Notes under the pieces: model-generated
Told to the model about the DNA's origin: nothing
Databases searched by the model: none
Seen by the model: only the letters and a program-made list of their open reading frames with translations
DNA from: Staphylococcus xylosus
GTDB taxonomy: Bacteria; Bacillota; Bacilli; Staphylococcales; Staphylococcaceae
Direction of reading: 5' to 3'
Assembly (NCBI RefSeq): GCF_002732165.1
Contig: NZ_MRZO01000001.1
Location: 62,001 to 126,000 of the forward strand
DNA: 64,000 nt
Shown here: one piece after another, positions 28,543-38,124 of the stretch
Position numbering within the stretch: position 1 is the first letter of the stretch
Layout: each line of letters opens with the position of its first letter
Position numbers and translations under genes: made by a program

Positions 28543-28956
28543 ATGTCAAAATTATTTAAAGCAATTGTAGGCATCGGTGGAGCAGCTGCAGCCGTTGTTC
28601 TCTCTAAAAAAGAAAATAGAGATAGATTGAAAGATGAATACAGTAAATATAAATCTAACCCAGAATCTTATAAACAAAATGCCAAAGACATCGCAAGTCA
28701 AATAAGTTCTAAAGCTGGTGAAACATATAATGAAGTAAAACAAGATCCGAAGGGTTATGCTTCAAAAGTTAAGCAAGATCCTAAAGGATTTATCAATGAA
28801 CAAAAAGGTCGCTTTAAAAATGCTAGTGAAAATGAAGAAGAGCATATTGAAGAAGCGAGATTTACTGATGAAGGTGCTGCTGATCCGTCAAACAACCTAC
28901 GCGTTGTAACAGAAGAAGAATTGAAAAATAACAGTAACAAACGTGATGAAAAATAA
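28543..28956 (+). CDS. YtxH-like small protein with repeats
   Basis: A 137-residue protein. A short N-terminal hydrophobic patch (about residues 5-22, KAIVGIGGAAAAVVLSK) precedes a long polar helical region. Two imperfect copies of the repeat VKQDPKGYASK / VKQDPKGFINE lie about residues 64-86. The pattern resembles YtxH and related Gram-positive envelope proteins. The tail is acidic (EEEHIEEARFTDEG). SD AGAAGAGGTG. It is 18 bases after rsuA, so probably in the same transcript. Function unknown. Confidence 0.78.
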   Translation: MSKLFKAIVGIGGAAAAVVLSKKENRDRLKDEYSKYKSNPESYKQNAKDIASQISSKAGETYNEVKQDPKGYASKVKQDPKGFINEQKGRFKNASENEEEHIEEARFTDEGAADPSNNLRVVTEEELKNNSNKRDEK

Positions 28957-29304
28957 ATTTTAAAATGTATATTTATGGTCAAGTTATTAACAGTGTGATC
29001 TATGCGTGTAATTTAAATAAATTAGTCATATTAGCTATTACTTAGCTTAATGCATTTATTACATGTTAATTAAACGTATAGTAAGCCATAGGGGCGAGAA
29101 TAAGAAATCGAATTTTGATTTCTAGCTCGCTCCTTTTTCTATATTAATACAGGTATTTTATATAGTAATATATAGCCTTTAAACTGTTTTAATACAAATC
29201 ATAACAGTTAATTTTTGAATTATTAGACACATCTCACTGTAGTTTCTTCTCTAGTTCATGTAAAATATTAAATATATTAGTTATAAGAAGGAAGTTGATT
29301 GCAA
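28957..29304. other. Intergenic region before pepV
   Basis: Besides the terminator at 29091-29138 I see no ORF with an SD and no riboswitch. A pepV promoter probably lies around 29250-29280 (TAAAATATTAAAT region) but is not clear. Confidence 0.5.
29091..29138 (+). terminator. Terminator of the murJ-rsuA-YtxH-like unit
   Basis: GGGGCGAG and AGAAATC pair with GATTTCT and CTCGCTCC (two stacked stems), followed by TTTTT. Confidence 0.85.
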
Positions 29305-30714
29305 ATGTGGAGAGATAAAGTAAAAGCGTATGAAGGTCAAATTGTTGAGGACTTGAAAGGACTTTTATCTATCGAAAGTGTAAGAGAAGATGATAAGGCA
29401 TCTTCAGAGAACCCTGTTGGACCAGGACCACGTAAAGCCCTAGATTACATGTACCAACTTGCAGAACGTGATGGCTTCGGCGTACATGATGTTGATCATA
29501 TTGCTGGACGAATTGAAGCGGGTGAAGGTGAAGATCTTTTTGGTATCTTATGCCACGTAGATGTTGTTCCCGCTGGTGATGGATGGGATTCAGATCCATT
29601 CAATCCATTAGTTACTGAAGACAAAATTGTAGCTCGCGGTACTTTGGATGACAAAGGCCCAACAATTGCGGCTTATTATGCAGTCAAAATTTTAAATGAA
29701 ATGAATGTAAATTGGAAGAAACGTATACATATCATCATTGGTACGGATGAAGAGTCAGATTGGAAATGTACAGACCGTTATTTCGAAACAGAAGAAATGC
29801 CAGTGTTAGGTTTCGCTCCGGATGCTGAATTCCCAGCTATCCATGGAGAAAAAGGTATAAGTACATTTGATGTAATTCAAAATGACAAAGCTGAAGATCA
29901 AGATGAACCTGAATACGAATTACGTTCATTTAAATCTGGTGAAAGATATAACATGGTTCCAGATGAAGCAGTAGCACATGTTGCGGTTAAAGAAAATATG
30001 ACGGACGTCATTCAAAATTTTGAACAATACTTAAATGACAATCAAATTGATGGAGAAAGTGTTGTTGATAGTGGTGTATTAGTTCTTAAAGTATATGGTA
30101 AAGCAGTCCATGGCATGGATCCATCGATTGGTGTAAATGCAGGGCTATATTTACTTAATTTCTTATCTAGCTTGGATTTAGATAAGACAGCAGCTAATTT
30201 TGTTGAATTCAGTAATAAATATTTATTTGAGTCTCATTTTGGAGAAAAAATGGGTATGAAATTCCATACAGAAGTAATGGGAGATGTTACTACTAATATC
30301 GGTGTAATAACTTATGATAATCAAAAAGGTGGCTCATTTGGTATCAATTTAAGATATCCAGAAGGATTTGAATTTGAAGAAGCATTGACTAGATTTAAGA
30401 GCGAAATAAATCCATTAGGGTTTTCAATTGAACTAGGTAAGAACCAAACACCACATTATGTAGAAAAAGACGATCCATTTGTACAAAGTTTAGTAGAAGC
30501 CTATAGAAACCAGACTGGTGACCAAACTGAACCTTTTACAATAGGTGGCGGTACTTATGCGCGTAATCTAGATAAAGGTGTTGCATTTGGTGCTATGTTC
30601 AGCGATTCTGAAGACTTAATGCATCAAAAAAACGAGTATATTACTAAAAAACAATTATTTAATGCGACAAGCATTTACTTGGAGTCATTATATAAATTGT
30701 GTGTGGAGGAATAA
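29305..30714 (+). CDS. pepV: dipeptidase PepV
   Basis: A 469-residue metallopeptidase of the M20 family. Metal ligands are His and Asp in [14 protein letters not shown] and DDKGP, and the catalytic Glu is in [22 protein letters not shown] lies near the C-terminal metal ligand. PepV cleaves D- or L-amino-acid-containing dipeptides. The ATG at 29305 is chosen over a TTG two codons earlier because AAGGAAG is correctly spaced. The dat start follows two bases after its stop, so the pair is translationally coupled, which fits recycling of D-Ala peptides. Confidence 0.93.
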   Translation: MWRDKVKAYEGQIVEDLKGLLSIESVREDDKASSENPVGPGPRKALDYMYQLAERDGFGVHDVDHIAGRIEAGEGEDLFGILCHVDVVPAGDGWDSDPFNPLVTEDKIVARGTLDDKGPTIAAYYAVKILNEMNVNWKKRIHIIIGTDEESDWKCTDRYFETEEMPVLGFAPDAEFPAIHGEKGISTFDVIQNDKAEDQDEPEYELRSFKSGERYNMVPDEAVAHVAVKENMTDVIQNFEQYLNDNQIDGESVVDSGVLVLKVYGKAVHGMDPSIGVNAGLYLLNFLSSLDLDKTAANFVEFSNKYLFESHFGEKMGMKFHTEVMGDVTTNIGVITYDNQKGGSFGINLRYPEGFEFEEALTRFKSEINPLGFSIELGKNQTPHYVEKDDPFVQSLVEAYRNQTGDQTEPFTIGGGTYARNLDKGVAFGAMFSDSEDLMHQKNEYITKKQLFNATSIYLESLYKLCVEE

Positions 30715-30716
30715 AT

Positions 30717-31562
30717 ATGACAAAAGTACTAATAAATGAAAAACTTGTGGACGAGCAAGATGCAAATGTACCGTATAACGATAGAGGTTATGTCTTTGGC
30801 GATGGCATTTATGAATATATAAGAGTTTATGATAACAATGTTTTTACAGCTAAAGAACATTTTGAAAGATTACTACGTAGTGCTAAAGAAATCGGTCTAG
30901 AATTAAAATATAATGTAGATGAATTGACGGAATTAGTTCAAGAATTGTTATCTACAAATGGTATCGTTAATGGTGGTGTTTATATCCAGGTAACTCGTGG
31001 TGCTGCGCCACGTGATCATGCTTTCCCTACTCCATCAGTAGAGGCGAATATAATGGCATTTACGAAGTCTTATGATCGTCCATACAAATTGCTTGAAGAA
31101 GGTATTAATGCTATTACAACAGAAGATATTCGTTGGCTAAGATGTGATATTAAAAGTTTGAATTTATTAGGAAATGTATTAGCTAAAGAATACGCAACAA
31201 AATATAATGCTCAAGAAGCAATTCAACACCGTGGTGATATCGTTACAGAAGGTTCTTCTAGTAATGTGTATGCAATTAAAAACGGTGAGATATACACACA
31301 TCCAGTAAATAATTATATATTAAATGGTATAACACGTATGGTTATCAAATCAGTTGCTGAAGAAAAGGATATACCTTTTAATGAAGAAGTATTCACATTG
31401 GATTTCTTAAAAAATGCAGACGAAATCATTGTGTCTAGTACATCAATAGAAGTCATGCCTGTTGTTAAATTGAATGGAGAAAACGTAGGTAATGGTGAAG
31501 TAGGTAGTATTACGAAATCATTGCAAGAAGGATTTAACAGATACATTGACACACATAGTTAA
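30717..31562 (+). CDS. dat: D-alanine aminotransferase
   Basis: A 281-residue fold-type IV PLP enzyme that converts D-alanine and alpha-ketoglutarate into pyruvate and D-glutamate. The Schiff-base lysine is in [15 protein letters not shown] (about residue 145), and the phosphate-binding segment is [13 protein letters not shown] ([10 protein letters not shown]). The ATG follows GTGGAGGAAT. It is coupled to pepV, so that D-Ala from dipeptide cleavage can be turned into D-Glu for peptidoglycan. Confidence 0.95.
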   Translation: MTKVLINEKLVDEQDANVPYNDRGYVFGDGIYEYIRVYDNNVFTAKEHFERLLRSAKEIGLELKYNVDELTELVQELLSTNGIVNGGVYIQVTRGAAPRDHAFPTPSVEANIMAFTKSYDRPYKLLEEGINAITTEDIRWLRCDIKSLNLLGNVLAKEYATKYNAQEAIQHRGDIVTEGSSSNVYAIKNGEIYTHPVNNYILNGITRMVIKSVAEEKDIPFNEEVFTLDFLKNADEIIVSSTSIEVMPVVKLNGENVGNGEVGSITKSLQEGFNRYIDTHS

Positions 31563-31837
31563 TATTTTCCATAAATGGATATAAAATGTCACATAAATTA
31601 CGGTGAAATTATGTTATAATGCTAACTGAGCCGTTTAAGAGATTTCAATATAAAATTGAAAGTAAAATGTATCTTTTTGTTTCTCATTTTTGGTTGAAAT
31701 TCAGTCTCAAACATTATAAAATCTTTTATGAGTCTTGAAATTGACCGTAATAAATTTATGAAAAAAAGATATAGAAAATATTAAAATAGTACTTTGTTTG
31801 AGTTTGATTTATGGTATGATGTAAAAGTTGCTATAAT

Positions 31838-32001
31838 TTTGAAACTTAGTACTGTTATTAAATAACTTAACTTGAACCACATGGGACATTGTGTCAGTCA
31901 TAAAACTTGAGGCGACATAAATTTGGGTTGAAGTTTAAAATATTGTAATAGAAAATGATTATATATGGCTCTCGAAATCTGTTTTCTTGAGCCATTTTCT
32001 A
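31838..32001 (+). ncRNA. Structured leader or small RNA before the phosphotransferase
   Basis: Downstream of a TATAAT (31832-31837) lie an inverted repeat AACTTGAACC / GGTTGAAGTT (31869-31878 with 31926-31935, one mismatch) enclosing GACA/TGTC, and then a terminator-like hairpin. The hairpin ATGGCTC / GAGCCAT (31965-31971 with 31989-31995) ends in TTTTCT and stands about 10 bases before the next gene's SD. No known riboswitch consensus is recognised. The preceding 31563-31837 holds another TATAAT (31615-31620) but no clear ORF. Confidence 0.4.
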
Positions 32002-32022
32002 ATTGAAAGTGAGGTGAACGTG

Positions 32023-32814
32023 TTGGAGCAGTTTTATCAATTGGGATGGACGCTTGATTCAGCAGGCGGTGCATCTGGTGAGGCATATATGGCTGAGCAG
32101 GATGGGCAAAAGTTATTCCTAAAAAGAAATTCAAATCCATTTATTGCGGCATTATCAGCCGAAGGTATTGTGCCAAAATTAGTGTGGACGAAACGCATAG
32201 AAACTGGTGAAGTGGTAACGGCGCAACATTGGAAAAATGGTAGAGAACTTACTTTCAACGAAATGCATGAACAACGGGTAGCTAATTTATTGAAAAAGAT
32301 TCATAGTTCTAAAACATTACTTAATATGTTAAAACGTATGGAAATGGAGCCAATCACTCCTGATATTCTATTAAACAAGATTAACGCTTCTTTATCACGA
32401 GAAGTTTTAACGCATCATGTTGTTCGAAAAGCCTTAACTTATCTTGAAGACCATATGCCGAACTTGGATCCTCGTTTCTTTACAGTAGTCCATGGCGATG
32501 TTAATCATAACAACTGGCTATTGTCTGATCATGATGAATTATACCTTGTTGATTGGGAAGGTGCGATGATTGCTGATCCAGCGATTGATTTAGGTATGCT
32601 GCTTTACAATTACGTTCCAGAAAAGAAATGGCCTCAGTGGTTAAATGTTTATGGTACGAAAGATTCAATGGATTTACAAAAACGTATGAAATGGTACACA
32701 GTGGTACAATCTATTGGTATGGTACAGTGGTATGAAGAACAAAAACGTTATAAAGATATGAATATGTGGCTTAAATTTTTAAATGAAGTCATGAATAACA
32801 ATGCATTTATATAA
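32023..32814 (+). CDS. aminoglycoside/choline kinase-like phosphotransferase (YtmP type)
   Basis: A 263-residue kinase-like protein of the APH/choline kinase family. The catalytic loop is VVHGDVNHNNWL, with the catalytic Asp in HGD, and the metal-binding Asp in LYLVDWEGAMIADPAIDLG. The N-terminus KLFLKRNSNPF holds the ATP-binding Lys. The substrate is unknown. The start is taken as the TTG at 32023, with GAGGTG 6 bases upstream; a GTG one codon earlier is too close. It is followed by trmB at 12 bases. Confidence 0.88.
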   Translation: MEQFYQLGWTLDSAGGASGEAYMAEQDGQKLFLKRNSNPFIAALSAEGIVPKLVWTKRIETGEVVTAQHWKNGRELTFNEMHEQRVANLLKKIHSSKTLLNMLKRMEMEPITPDILLNKINASLSREVLTHHVVRKALTYLEDHMPNLDPRFFTVVHGDVNHNNWLLSDHDELYLVDWEGAMIADPAIDLGMLLYNYVPEKKWPQWLNVYGTKDSMDLQKRMKWYTVVQSIGMVQWYEEQKRYKDMNMWLKFLNEVMNNNAFI

Positions 32815-32826
32815 GGAGTTATCAAA

Positions 32827-33462
32827 ATGAGAATGCGCTACAAGCCTTGGGCTGAAGACTACTTAAAAAAAGAACCGAATATAGTGGATATCGATGGTAG
32901 TCATGCAGGGCAAATCAGTGATTGGTTTGATAATGATCAACCGATTTACATTGAAATAGGTTCAGGAATGGGACAGTTTATAACTACGCTTGCTGCACAA
33001 AACCCTGATATCAATTTTATTTCGATGGAGCGGGAAAAAAGTGTAATGGTTAAAGTTCTAGATAAAGTATTAGATCAAGGTTTAACTAATATTAAACTTA
33101 TATGTAATGATGCGATAGAACTTAATGAATATTTTAAAGATGAAGAAATTTCACGCATCTATTTAAATTTTTCAGATCCATGGCCAAAGAAAAGGCATAC
33201 TAAACGTCGATTAACTTATCATACTTATTTAACTTTGTATAAACAAGTATTAAAAAAAGATGGAGAACTTCATTTTAAAACTGATAATCGAGGACTATTT
33301 GCATATAGTTTAGAGAGTATGTCGCAATTTGGTATGTATTTCACTAAAATTAATTTGAATTTACATCAAGAAGACGTTGAAACTAACATTGAGACGGAAT
33401 ACGAAAGAAAATTTTCTGATAAAGGTTCTAGAATTTATCGTATGGAAGCAAAATTCCATTAA
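32827..33462 (+). CDS. trmB: tRNA (guanine46-N7)-methyltransferase TrmB
   Basis: A 211-residue enzyme that makes m7G46 in tRNA. SAM motif I is [12 protein letters not shown], and the conserved catalytic/substrate stretch is [17 protein letters not shown]. The C-terminus with [10 protein letters not shown] is typical of TrmB. The SD is AAGGAGTT, and the N-terminus [13 protein letters not shown] parallels the S. aureus enzyme. It lies in a conserved pair with the phosphotransferase. Confidence 0.95.
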   Translation: MRMRYKPWAEDYLKKEPNIVDIDGSHAGQISDWFDNDQPIYIEIGSGMGQFITTLAAQNPDINFISMEREKSVMVKVLDKVLDQGLTNIKLICNDAIELNEYFKDEEISRIYLNFSDPWPKKRHTKRRLTYHTYLTLYKQVLKKDGELHFKTDNRGLFAYSLESMSQFGMYFTKINLNLHQEDVETNIETEYERKFSDKGSRIYRMEAKFH

Positions 33463-33480
33463 TTTAATAAAAATTATTTC

Positions 33481-33513
33481 AATTGATAAGGTAAAGCCTT
33501 ATCAATTTTTTTT
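33481..33513 (+). terminator. Terminator of trmB
   Basis: AATTGATAAGG pairs perfectly with CCTTATCAATT over a 5-base loop, followed by T6. Confidence 0.92.
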
Positions 33514-33661
33514 GCCTTTGTGACATATTATTGCATTATAAATGAGAGAAAAGTACTGTATGTAATCGGTGGTGCATTATTTTACGTAATAGTTTGTTTG
33601 TATTAATATAAAAGATAATGAGTAACTAAGGTTTATTGGATACTGAGGAGGAATTAATTAT

Positions 33662-34489
33662 ATGAAATTAGGAGATTTTAGCGTACATTACTTAAACGGT
33701 GGCATTACAAATATTGATGGAGGAGCAATGTTTGGTGTAGTACCGCGGGCTTTGTGGACGAGAAAATATGAAGTGAATGATAAAAATCAAATTCCTTTAC
33801 CTACGCACCCAATATTAATACAAACAGGCGATAAAAACGTCATTATAGATACTGGTATTGGTTTTGGTAAATTGACAGAAAAAGAACGTAGAAATTTTGG
33901 TGCAGAATATGAAAGTCATATTAAAGAAGATTTAGAAGTTTTAGATATGACAACAAAGGATATTGATTATGTATTAATGACGCATATGCATTTTGACCAC
34001 GCAGCAGGTTTGACTGATGATAAAGGTCATGCGATTTTTGAAAATGCTATCCATATCATTCAACAAGATGAGTGGCACGAATTTCAAAGTCCAAACTTAA
34101 GAAGTAAATCAACTTATTGGACGAAAAATAACGGTGATTTCCAACAGAAACTATTATTATTTGATAAAGAAATGGAAGTTTTACCAGGAATTAACATCAT
34201 GCACACTGGGGGGCATAGCTTTGGTCACTCTATTATTACAATAGAGAGCAATGGTGAGAAAGCTATTCATATGGGAGACATATTCCCGACAATTGCACAT
34301 AGAAACCCTTTATGGGTAACAGCTTATGATGATTATCCTATGCAATCAATAAGAGAGAAAGAACGCTTGATTCCGAATTATATTTTAAATGATTACTGGT
34401 TCTTGTATTATCATGATGTGAATTATTTTGCAGTGAAGTTTGATAAACAGAGTATGACAGAAATTGAAACATTTATTTCCAGAGACTAA
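33662..34489 (+). CDS. MBL-fold hydrolase (YtnP-type, lactonase-like)
   Basis: A 275-residue metallo-beta-lactamase-fold enzyme. The metal motif is MTHMHFDHAAGL, and further ligands are His in MHTGGHSFGHS and Asp in HMGDIFP. The family includes YtnP and AiiA-like acyl-homoserine-lactone lactonases. A quorum-quenching or lactone-detoxifying role is possible but not shown by sequence. SD GAGGAGGAAT. Monocistronic, and followed by a large inverted repeat. Confidence 0.88.
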   Translation: MKLGDFSVHYLNGGITNIDGGAMFGVVPRALWTRKYEVNDKNQIPLPTHPILIQTGDKNVIIDTGIGFGKLTEKERRNFGAEYESHIKEDLEVLDMTTKDIDYVLMTHMHFDHAAGLTDDKGHAIFENAIHIIQQDEWHEFQSPNLRSKSTYWTKNNGDFQQKLLLFDKEMEVLPGINIMHTGGHSFGHSIITIESNGEKAIHMGDIFPTIAHRNPLWVTAYDDYPMQSIREKERLIPNYILNDYWFLYYHDVNYFAVKFDKQSMTEIETFISRD

Positions 34490-34491
34490 AA

Positions 34492-34696
34492 AAGGTTAAA
34501 GTTATGAATTTAAGACTCGGAGTTAAAACATGATTTAAGAAAGTATACGTGCATATTTCTTGAGCATAATCCGTTTTAAATCTTCGACTTCAATAATGTA
34601 TATAGTTTTTGTGATATGAAGCAATTTCAGCTCACATCTATTAGATGTCTCGAATGGCTTCTAATATATACATTTTACAATCATAACTTTAACCTT
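34492..34696. repeat. 205-bp nested inverted repeat between convergent genes
   Basis: A 16-bp perfect outer repeat (34492-34507 with 34681-34696) encloses two more hairpins. Left: 34512-34529 with 34573-34590 (imperfect), holding AAGAAA/TTTCTT. Right: AATGTATATA with TATATACATT (34595-34604 with 34665-34674), holding GAAGC/GCTTC and ACATCT/AGATGT. It could fold as a three-way junction. It may be a bidirectional terminator (the minus-strand copy runs into T6) or a miniature transposon relic; no target duplication is evident. Confidence 0.75.
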
Positions 34697-34699
34697 CTA

Positions 34700-35017
34700 T
34701 CATTCACATTCAATAATATTAATGATTTCTCCACTATTTGCATCGACAAAAAAATCATATGAAGTAAGTGACCCATTGTTTTGGGTAGTAATACCTCCTT
34801 GGAAAACAAGCTTAGCATCACTAGTATTTTTATAAGTAATTGGTTCATGCAATATGTATGAGCCTATAACATTCATAAAATAAGTTCTAACTTCAGAAAT
34901 AATTTTTTCTGGATCTTGATATTGTTGATGCTTGCGGCGAGTATAAAAATAAATAGATCCGACAATAGTTGTCAGCATAATAAATAAGATGATGAACCTA
35001 TTTTTTTTATTCAACAT
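34700..35017 (-). CDS. small membrane-anchored protein, PepSY-like
   Basis: A 105-residue protein. A membrane helix lies about residues 7-24 (NRFIILFIMLTTIVGSIYFY), followed by an extracellular domain ending SYDFFVDANSGEIINIIECE, which resembles the end of a PepSY repeat. The ATG at 35017 is preferred over one nine codons earlier, which lacks an SD; GGGGG lies 11 bases upstream. It is divergent from ytoP, and its stop lies 4 bases from the nested repeat. PepSY domains often inhibit peptidases; that is inference only. Confidence 0.7.
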   Translation of the reverse strand: MLNKKNRFIILFIMLTTIVGSIYFYTRRKHQQYQDPEKIISEVRTYFMNVIGSYILHEPITYKNTSDAKLVFQGGITTQNNGSLTSYDFFVDANSGEIINIIECE

Positions 35018-35099
35018 AACACAATCTACCCCCAATAAAGTCATATTTATAGTTTACCATAATGAAGATGATATAATAAATCTTAAGGAGTGAGACACG

Positions 35100-36176
35100 T
35101 TGGATATAAACAAGAATAAAACATTAACAAGAATGAAAATATTAACAGAATTACATGGTGCACCTGGCTTTGAAGATGATGTGAAATCGTATATGGAATC
35201 AGAAATGGAGCCTTTTGTCGATGAATTTATTTACAATAGAATGGGTGGCTTTTACGGAGTGAAACGCTCGAAAAAACCTAATGCTAAACGTATAATGGTT
35301 GCCGCTCACATGGATGAAATTGGTTTTATGGTGACGAATATAACTAGTAATGGTATGTTACAGTTTACCAACTTAGGTGGTGTTGCCAATGATATATGGC
35401 AAGGCCAAAGACTTAAAGTAAAGTCACGTCAAGGTGAAGAAATCAGTGGTGTTGTTGCAAATATACCTAAGCACTTTAGGTCAGGTAATGAAGGTGCTCC
35501 TAAAATTGAAGATTTGTTATTAGACATTGGTTCTGAGAATAGTGATGAAGTAGCACAACGTGGTATTGAGATTGGGGATAGTATTGTTCCTGATACTACT
35601 TTTACGCAATTATCTGAGTTCCGATACGCTAGTAAAGCTTGGGATAATCGTTATGGCTGTTTAATTGGTATCGAATTATTAGAATTACTAAAAGATGTTG
35701 AATTGGATTTTGATTTGTATGTAGGTGCTAATGTACAAGAAGAAGTAGGACTACGAGGTGCAAAAGCTTCTGCTGAACTCATTGATCCTGATTTAGCCTT
35801 TGTAGTTGATTGTTCTCCAGCTAACGACATGAAAGGCAAGCAAAACTTGTCAGGTGAATTAGGGGAGGGCACTTTAATTAGAATTAAAGATGGCACAATG
35901 ATACTCAAACCAACATTTAGAGATTATCTACTTTCACTTGCTAAAGAGTTTGGCATAGCTCACCAATACTATATTTCACCAGGTGGAACAGATGGCGGCG
36001 AAATTCATAAAGCAAAAATCGGTATTCCTACTGCAGTCATTGGCGTTTGTGCACGCTACATCCATAGTACAAATGCAGTGTTTGATATTAGAGATTATGA
36101 AGCTGCAAGAAAATTATTATTAGAGAGTATAACACACTTAAACCAAGAAAAAGTTGAAATGTTACAATATAAATAA
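35100..36176 (+). CDS. ytoP: M42-family metallopeptidase (glutamyl aminopeptidase/YtoP)
   Basis: A 358-residue aminopeptidase of the M42 family with two metals per site. MVAAHMDEIGFMV has the first His-Asp, and VVDCSPANDMK, the QEEVGLRGA stretch with the catalytic Glu pair and ISPGGTDGGEIHK give the rest. M42 enzymes form tetrahedral dodecamers and degrade peptides. The start is TTG after AAGGAGTGAG; the first M further in would remove conserved residues. It begins the collinear block ytoP-ytpP-ytpQ-ytpR-sftA-murC. Confidence 0.92.
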   Translation: MDINKNKTLTRMKILTELHGAPGFEDDVKSYMESEMEPFVDEFIYNRMGGFYGVKRSKKPNAKRIMVAAHMDEIGFMVTNITSNGMLQFTNLGGVANDIWQGQRLKVKSRQGEEISGVVANIPKHFRSGNEGAPKIEDLLLDIGSENSDEVAQRGIEIGDSIVPDTTFTQLSEFRYASKAWDNRYGCLIGIELLELLKDVELDFDLYVGANVQEEVGLRGAKASAELIDPDLAFVVDCSPANDMKGKQNLSGELGEGTLIRIKDGTMILKPTFRDYLLSLAKEFGIAHQYYISPGGTDGGEIHKAKIGIPTAVIGVCARYIHSTNAVFDIRDYEAARKLLLESITHLNQEKVEMLQYK

Positions 36177-36191
36177 TATAGGAGTGGTATG

Positions 36192-36500
36192 ATGAAACAT
36201 TTAGAAACTGAACAACAATTTGAACAACTAAAAAATGAAAAAACTGTATTTTTATTTACTGCAGACTGGTGCCCTGATTGTAAAGTCATTGAACCAGACC
36301 TCCCTAAAATAGAAGAAAAATTCACTGAATATAATTTTATATCAGTAGATAGAGACAAATTTATTGATTTATGTGTTGAGCATGGCATCATGGGTATACC
36401 AAGTTTTCTAGTGTTTAGTGCTGGACAACAAATTGGTAGTTATATTGGTAAGGAGCGTAAATCAATTGAACAAATTGATGCATTTTTATCTTCATTATAA
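36192..36500 (+). CDS. ytpP: thioredoxin-like protein (YtpP)
   Basis: A 102-residue thioredoxin-fold protein with the active site TADWCPDCKV in place of the usual WCGPC, and the cis-Pro in GIMGIPSFLVF. The ATG at 36192 is chosen because AGGAG is then 7 bases away; the ATG one codon earlier is too close. It is 15 bases after ytoP and ends before a probable terminator. A thiol-disulfide redox role is likely; the partner is unknown. Confidence 0.92.
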   Translation: MKHLETEQQFEQLKNEKTVFLFTADWCPDCKVIEPDLPKIEEKFTEYNFISVDRDKFIDLCVEHGIMGIPSFLVFSAGQQIGSYIGKERKSIEQIDAFLSSL

Positions 36501-36547
36501 GTCGAGCCATTTTGTAAAGTAATCAAGATCAATTTATAAAAATATAT

Positions 36548-36590
36548 ACCCTTAGAACTTACATTTTTTCTGTTCCTAAGGGTGCTTTTA
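36548..36590 (+). terminator. Probable terminator after ytpP
   Basis: ACCCTTAG pairs with CTAAGGGT, with a further AC/GT beyond a mismatch; the following GCTTTTATTG is only moderately T-rich. It splits ytoP-ytpP from ytpQ, at least partly. Confidence 0.7.
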
Positions 36591-36630
36591 TTGTAAACTA
36601 GAAAAAGGCACGTTAATAGGAGTGTTAAAC

Positions 36631-37494
36631 ATGAATGTCTTTCAAATGAGAGATAAGTTAAAAGATCGATTGAACCATCTAGACGTTAAATTTAGTTTTA
36701 ATCGTGATGAAGAAACCTTACGTATATCTAGGGTAGATAATGATAAAGGTGTGACTGTTAAACTCTCTCCGATTGTAGCTAAATATAAATCGCAAAAAGA
36801 AAAAATAGTTGATGAAATTGTCTATTATGTGGAAGAAGCTGTAGCACAAATGAATGACGCAGCATTATCTAATACTGATGATATTAAAGTAATGCCAGTA
36901 TTAAGATCGCCAAGTTTTGATAAGAAAGACAAAAGTGGAAATGCATTTGTTATAGATGAACATACTGCAGAAACTAATATATACTATGCGATGGATTTAG
37001 GTAAGTCCTATCGTCTAATTGATGAAAAAACTCTAGAACAAATGAACCTAACTAAACAGCAATTAAAAGAAATGGCGTTATTTAACGTAAGAAAGTTAGA
37101 AAATAAATATACGACCGATGAAGTAAAAGGTAATATATTCTATTTTGTTAATACCAATGATGGTTATGATGCTAGTAGAGTATTAAACACTTCATTCTTA
37201 AATAATATACAAGAACAATGTGAAGGCGAAATGTTAGTAGCGGTGCCACACCAAGATGTATTAATCATAGCTGATATAAGAAATAAAACAGGTTATGACG
37301 TGATGGCACACTTAACTATGGAGTTTTTTACAAATGGTTTAGTGCCAATTACTTCACTATCTTTAGGATATGATAAAGGCCACTTTGAACCTATTTTTAT
37401 TTTAGGTAAAAATAATAAACAAAAAAGAGATCCAAATGTAATACAAAGATTAGAAGCTACAAGAAAACAATACGAAAATAAAGATAAGAAGTAA
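36631..37494 (+). CDS. ytpQ: DUF1444 protein YtpQ
   Basis: A 287-residue protein of the DUF1444 family, common in Bacillales. No membrane helix. The segment [22 protein letters not shown] and the end [34 protein letters not shown] are the family core. The ATG at 36631 is preferred over a GTG at 36622 because the AGGAG covers the GTG. It precedes ytpR by 13 bases. Function unknown. Confidence 0.85.
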   Translation: MNVFQMRDKLKDRLNHLDVKFSFNRDEETLRISRVDNDKGVTVKLSPIVAKYKSQKEKIVDEIVYYVEEAVAQMNDAALSNTDDIKVMPVLRSPSFDKKDKSGNAFVIDEHTAETNIYYAMDLGKSYRLIDEKTLEQMNLTKQQLKEMALFNVRKLENKYTTDEVKGNIFYFVNTNDGYDASRVLNTSFLNNIQEQCEGEMLVAVPHQDVLIIADIRNKTGYDVMAHLTMEFFTNGLVPITSLSLGYDKGHFEPIFILGKNNKQKRDPNVIQRLEATRKQYENKDKK

Positions 37495-37507
37495 GGAGTA
37501 AATTTTA

Positions 37508-38107
37508 ATGAATCTTTTTTATAATAAACAAGCAGTAGGTGATGTAGCATTTTTACAAATAGAGCCTGCTAATGGTGAATTTAACTATGAATATAAAGGT
37601 GATGTCGTTGAGATCCAACATGAAAATAAAGTTGTAGGATTCAACATATTTAATGCGTCATATAAAACATCTATAGATGGCAACGGGCACGTTAAATTAA
37701 ATGAAACTTTAGTGAATGAATTTCAAACAGCTATTGAAGAAGCTGGATTTACTTATAAGTTAGATACCGACTTTTCACCTAAATTTGTAGTAGGCTATGT
37801 TGAGACAAAAGAAAAACATCCAGATGCTGATAAATTAAGTGTGTTGCGTGTTGATGTTGCTACAGAAAAATTACAAATTGTTTGCGGTGCAGCTAATATT
37901 GAAGCAGGGCAAAAGGTTGTTGTAGCTAAAGTTGGAGCTGTTATGCCTAGCGGTATGGTGATAAAGGATGCTGAACTTAGAGGCGTTGCGTCAAGTGGTA
38001 TGATTTGTTCAATGAAAGAGTTAGAATTACCGAACGCACCACAAGAAAAAGGTATTATGGTCTTATCTGATGGTTATACAGTAGGGCAAGCATTTTTTGA
38101 AGAATAA
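37508..38107 (+). CDS. ytpR: YtpR family tRNA-binding protein
   Basis: A 199-residue protein. The C-terminal half (about residues 95-195) is an OB-fold tRNA-binding domain like those of PheT and Arc1p: [44 protein letters not shown] and [13 protein letters not shown]. The N-terminal half is a DUF4479-type extension. The SD is TAAGGAGT, 13 bases after ytpQ. It probably binds tRNA; a synthetase partner is not indicated here. Confidence 0.9.
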   Translation: MNLFYNKQAVGDVAFLQIEPANGEFNYEYKGDVVEIQHENKVVGFNIFNASYKTSIDGNGHVKLNETLVNEFQTAIEEAGFTYKLDTDFSPKFVVGYVETKEKHPDADKLSVLRVDVATEKLQIVCGAANIEAGQKVVVAKVGAVMPSGMVIKDAELRGVASSGMICSMKELELPNAPQEKGIMVLSDGYTVGQAFFEE

Positions 38108-38124
38108 AAGGAGGTAATGTGCGT

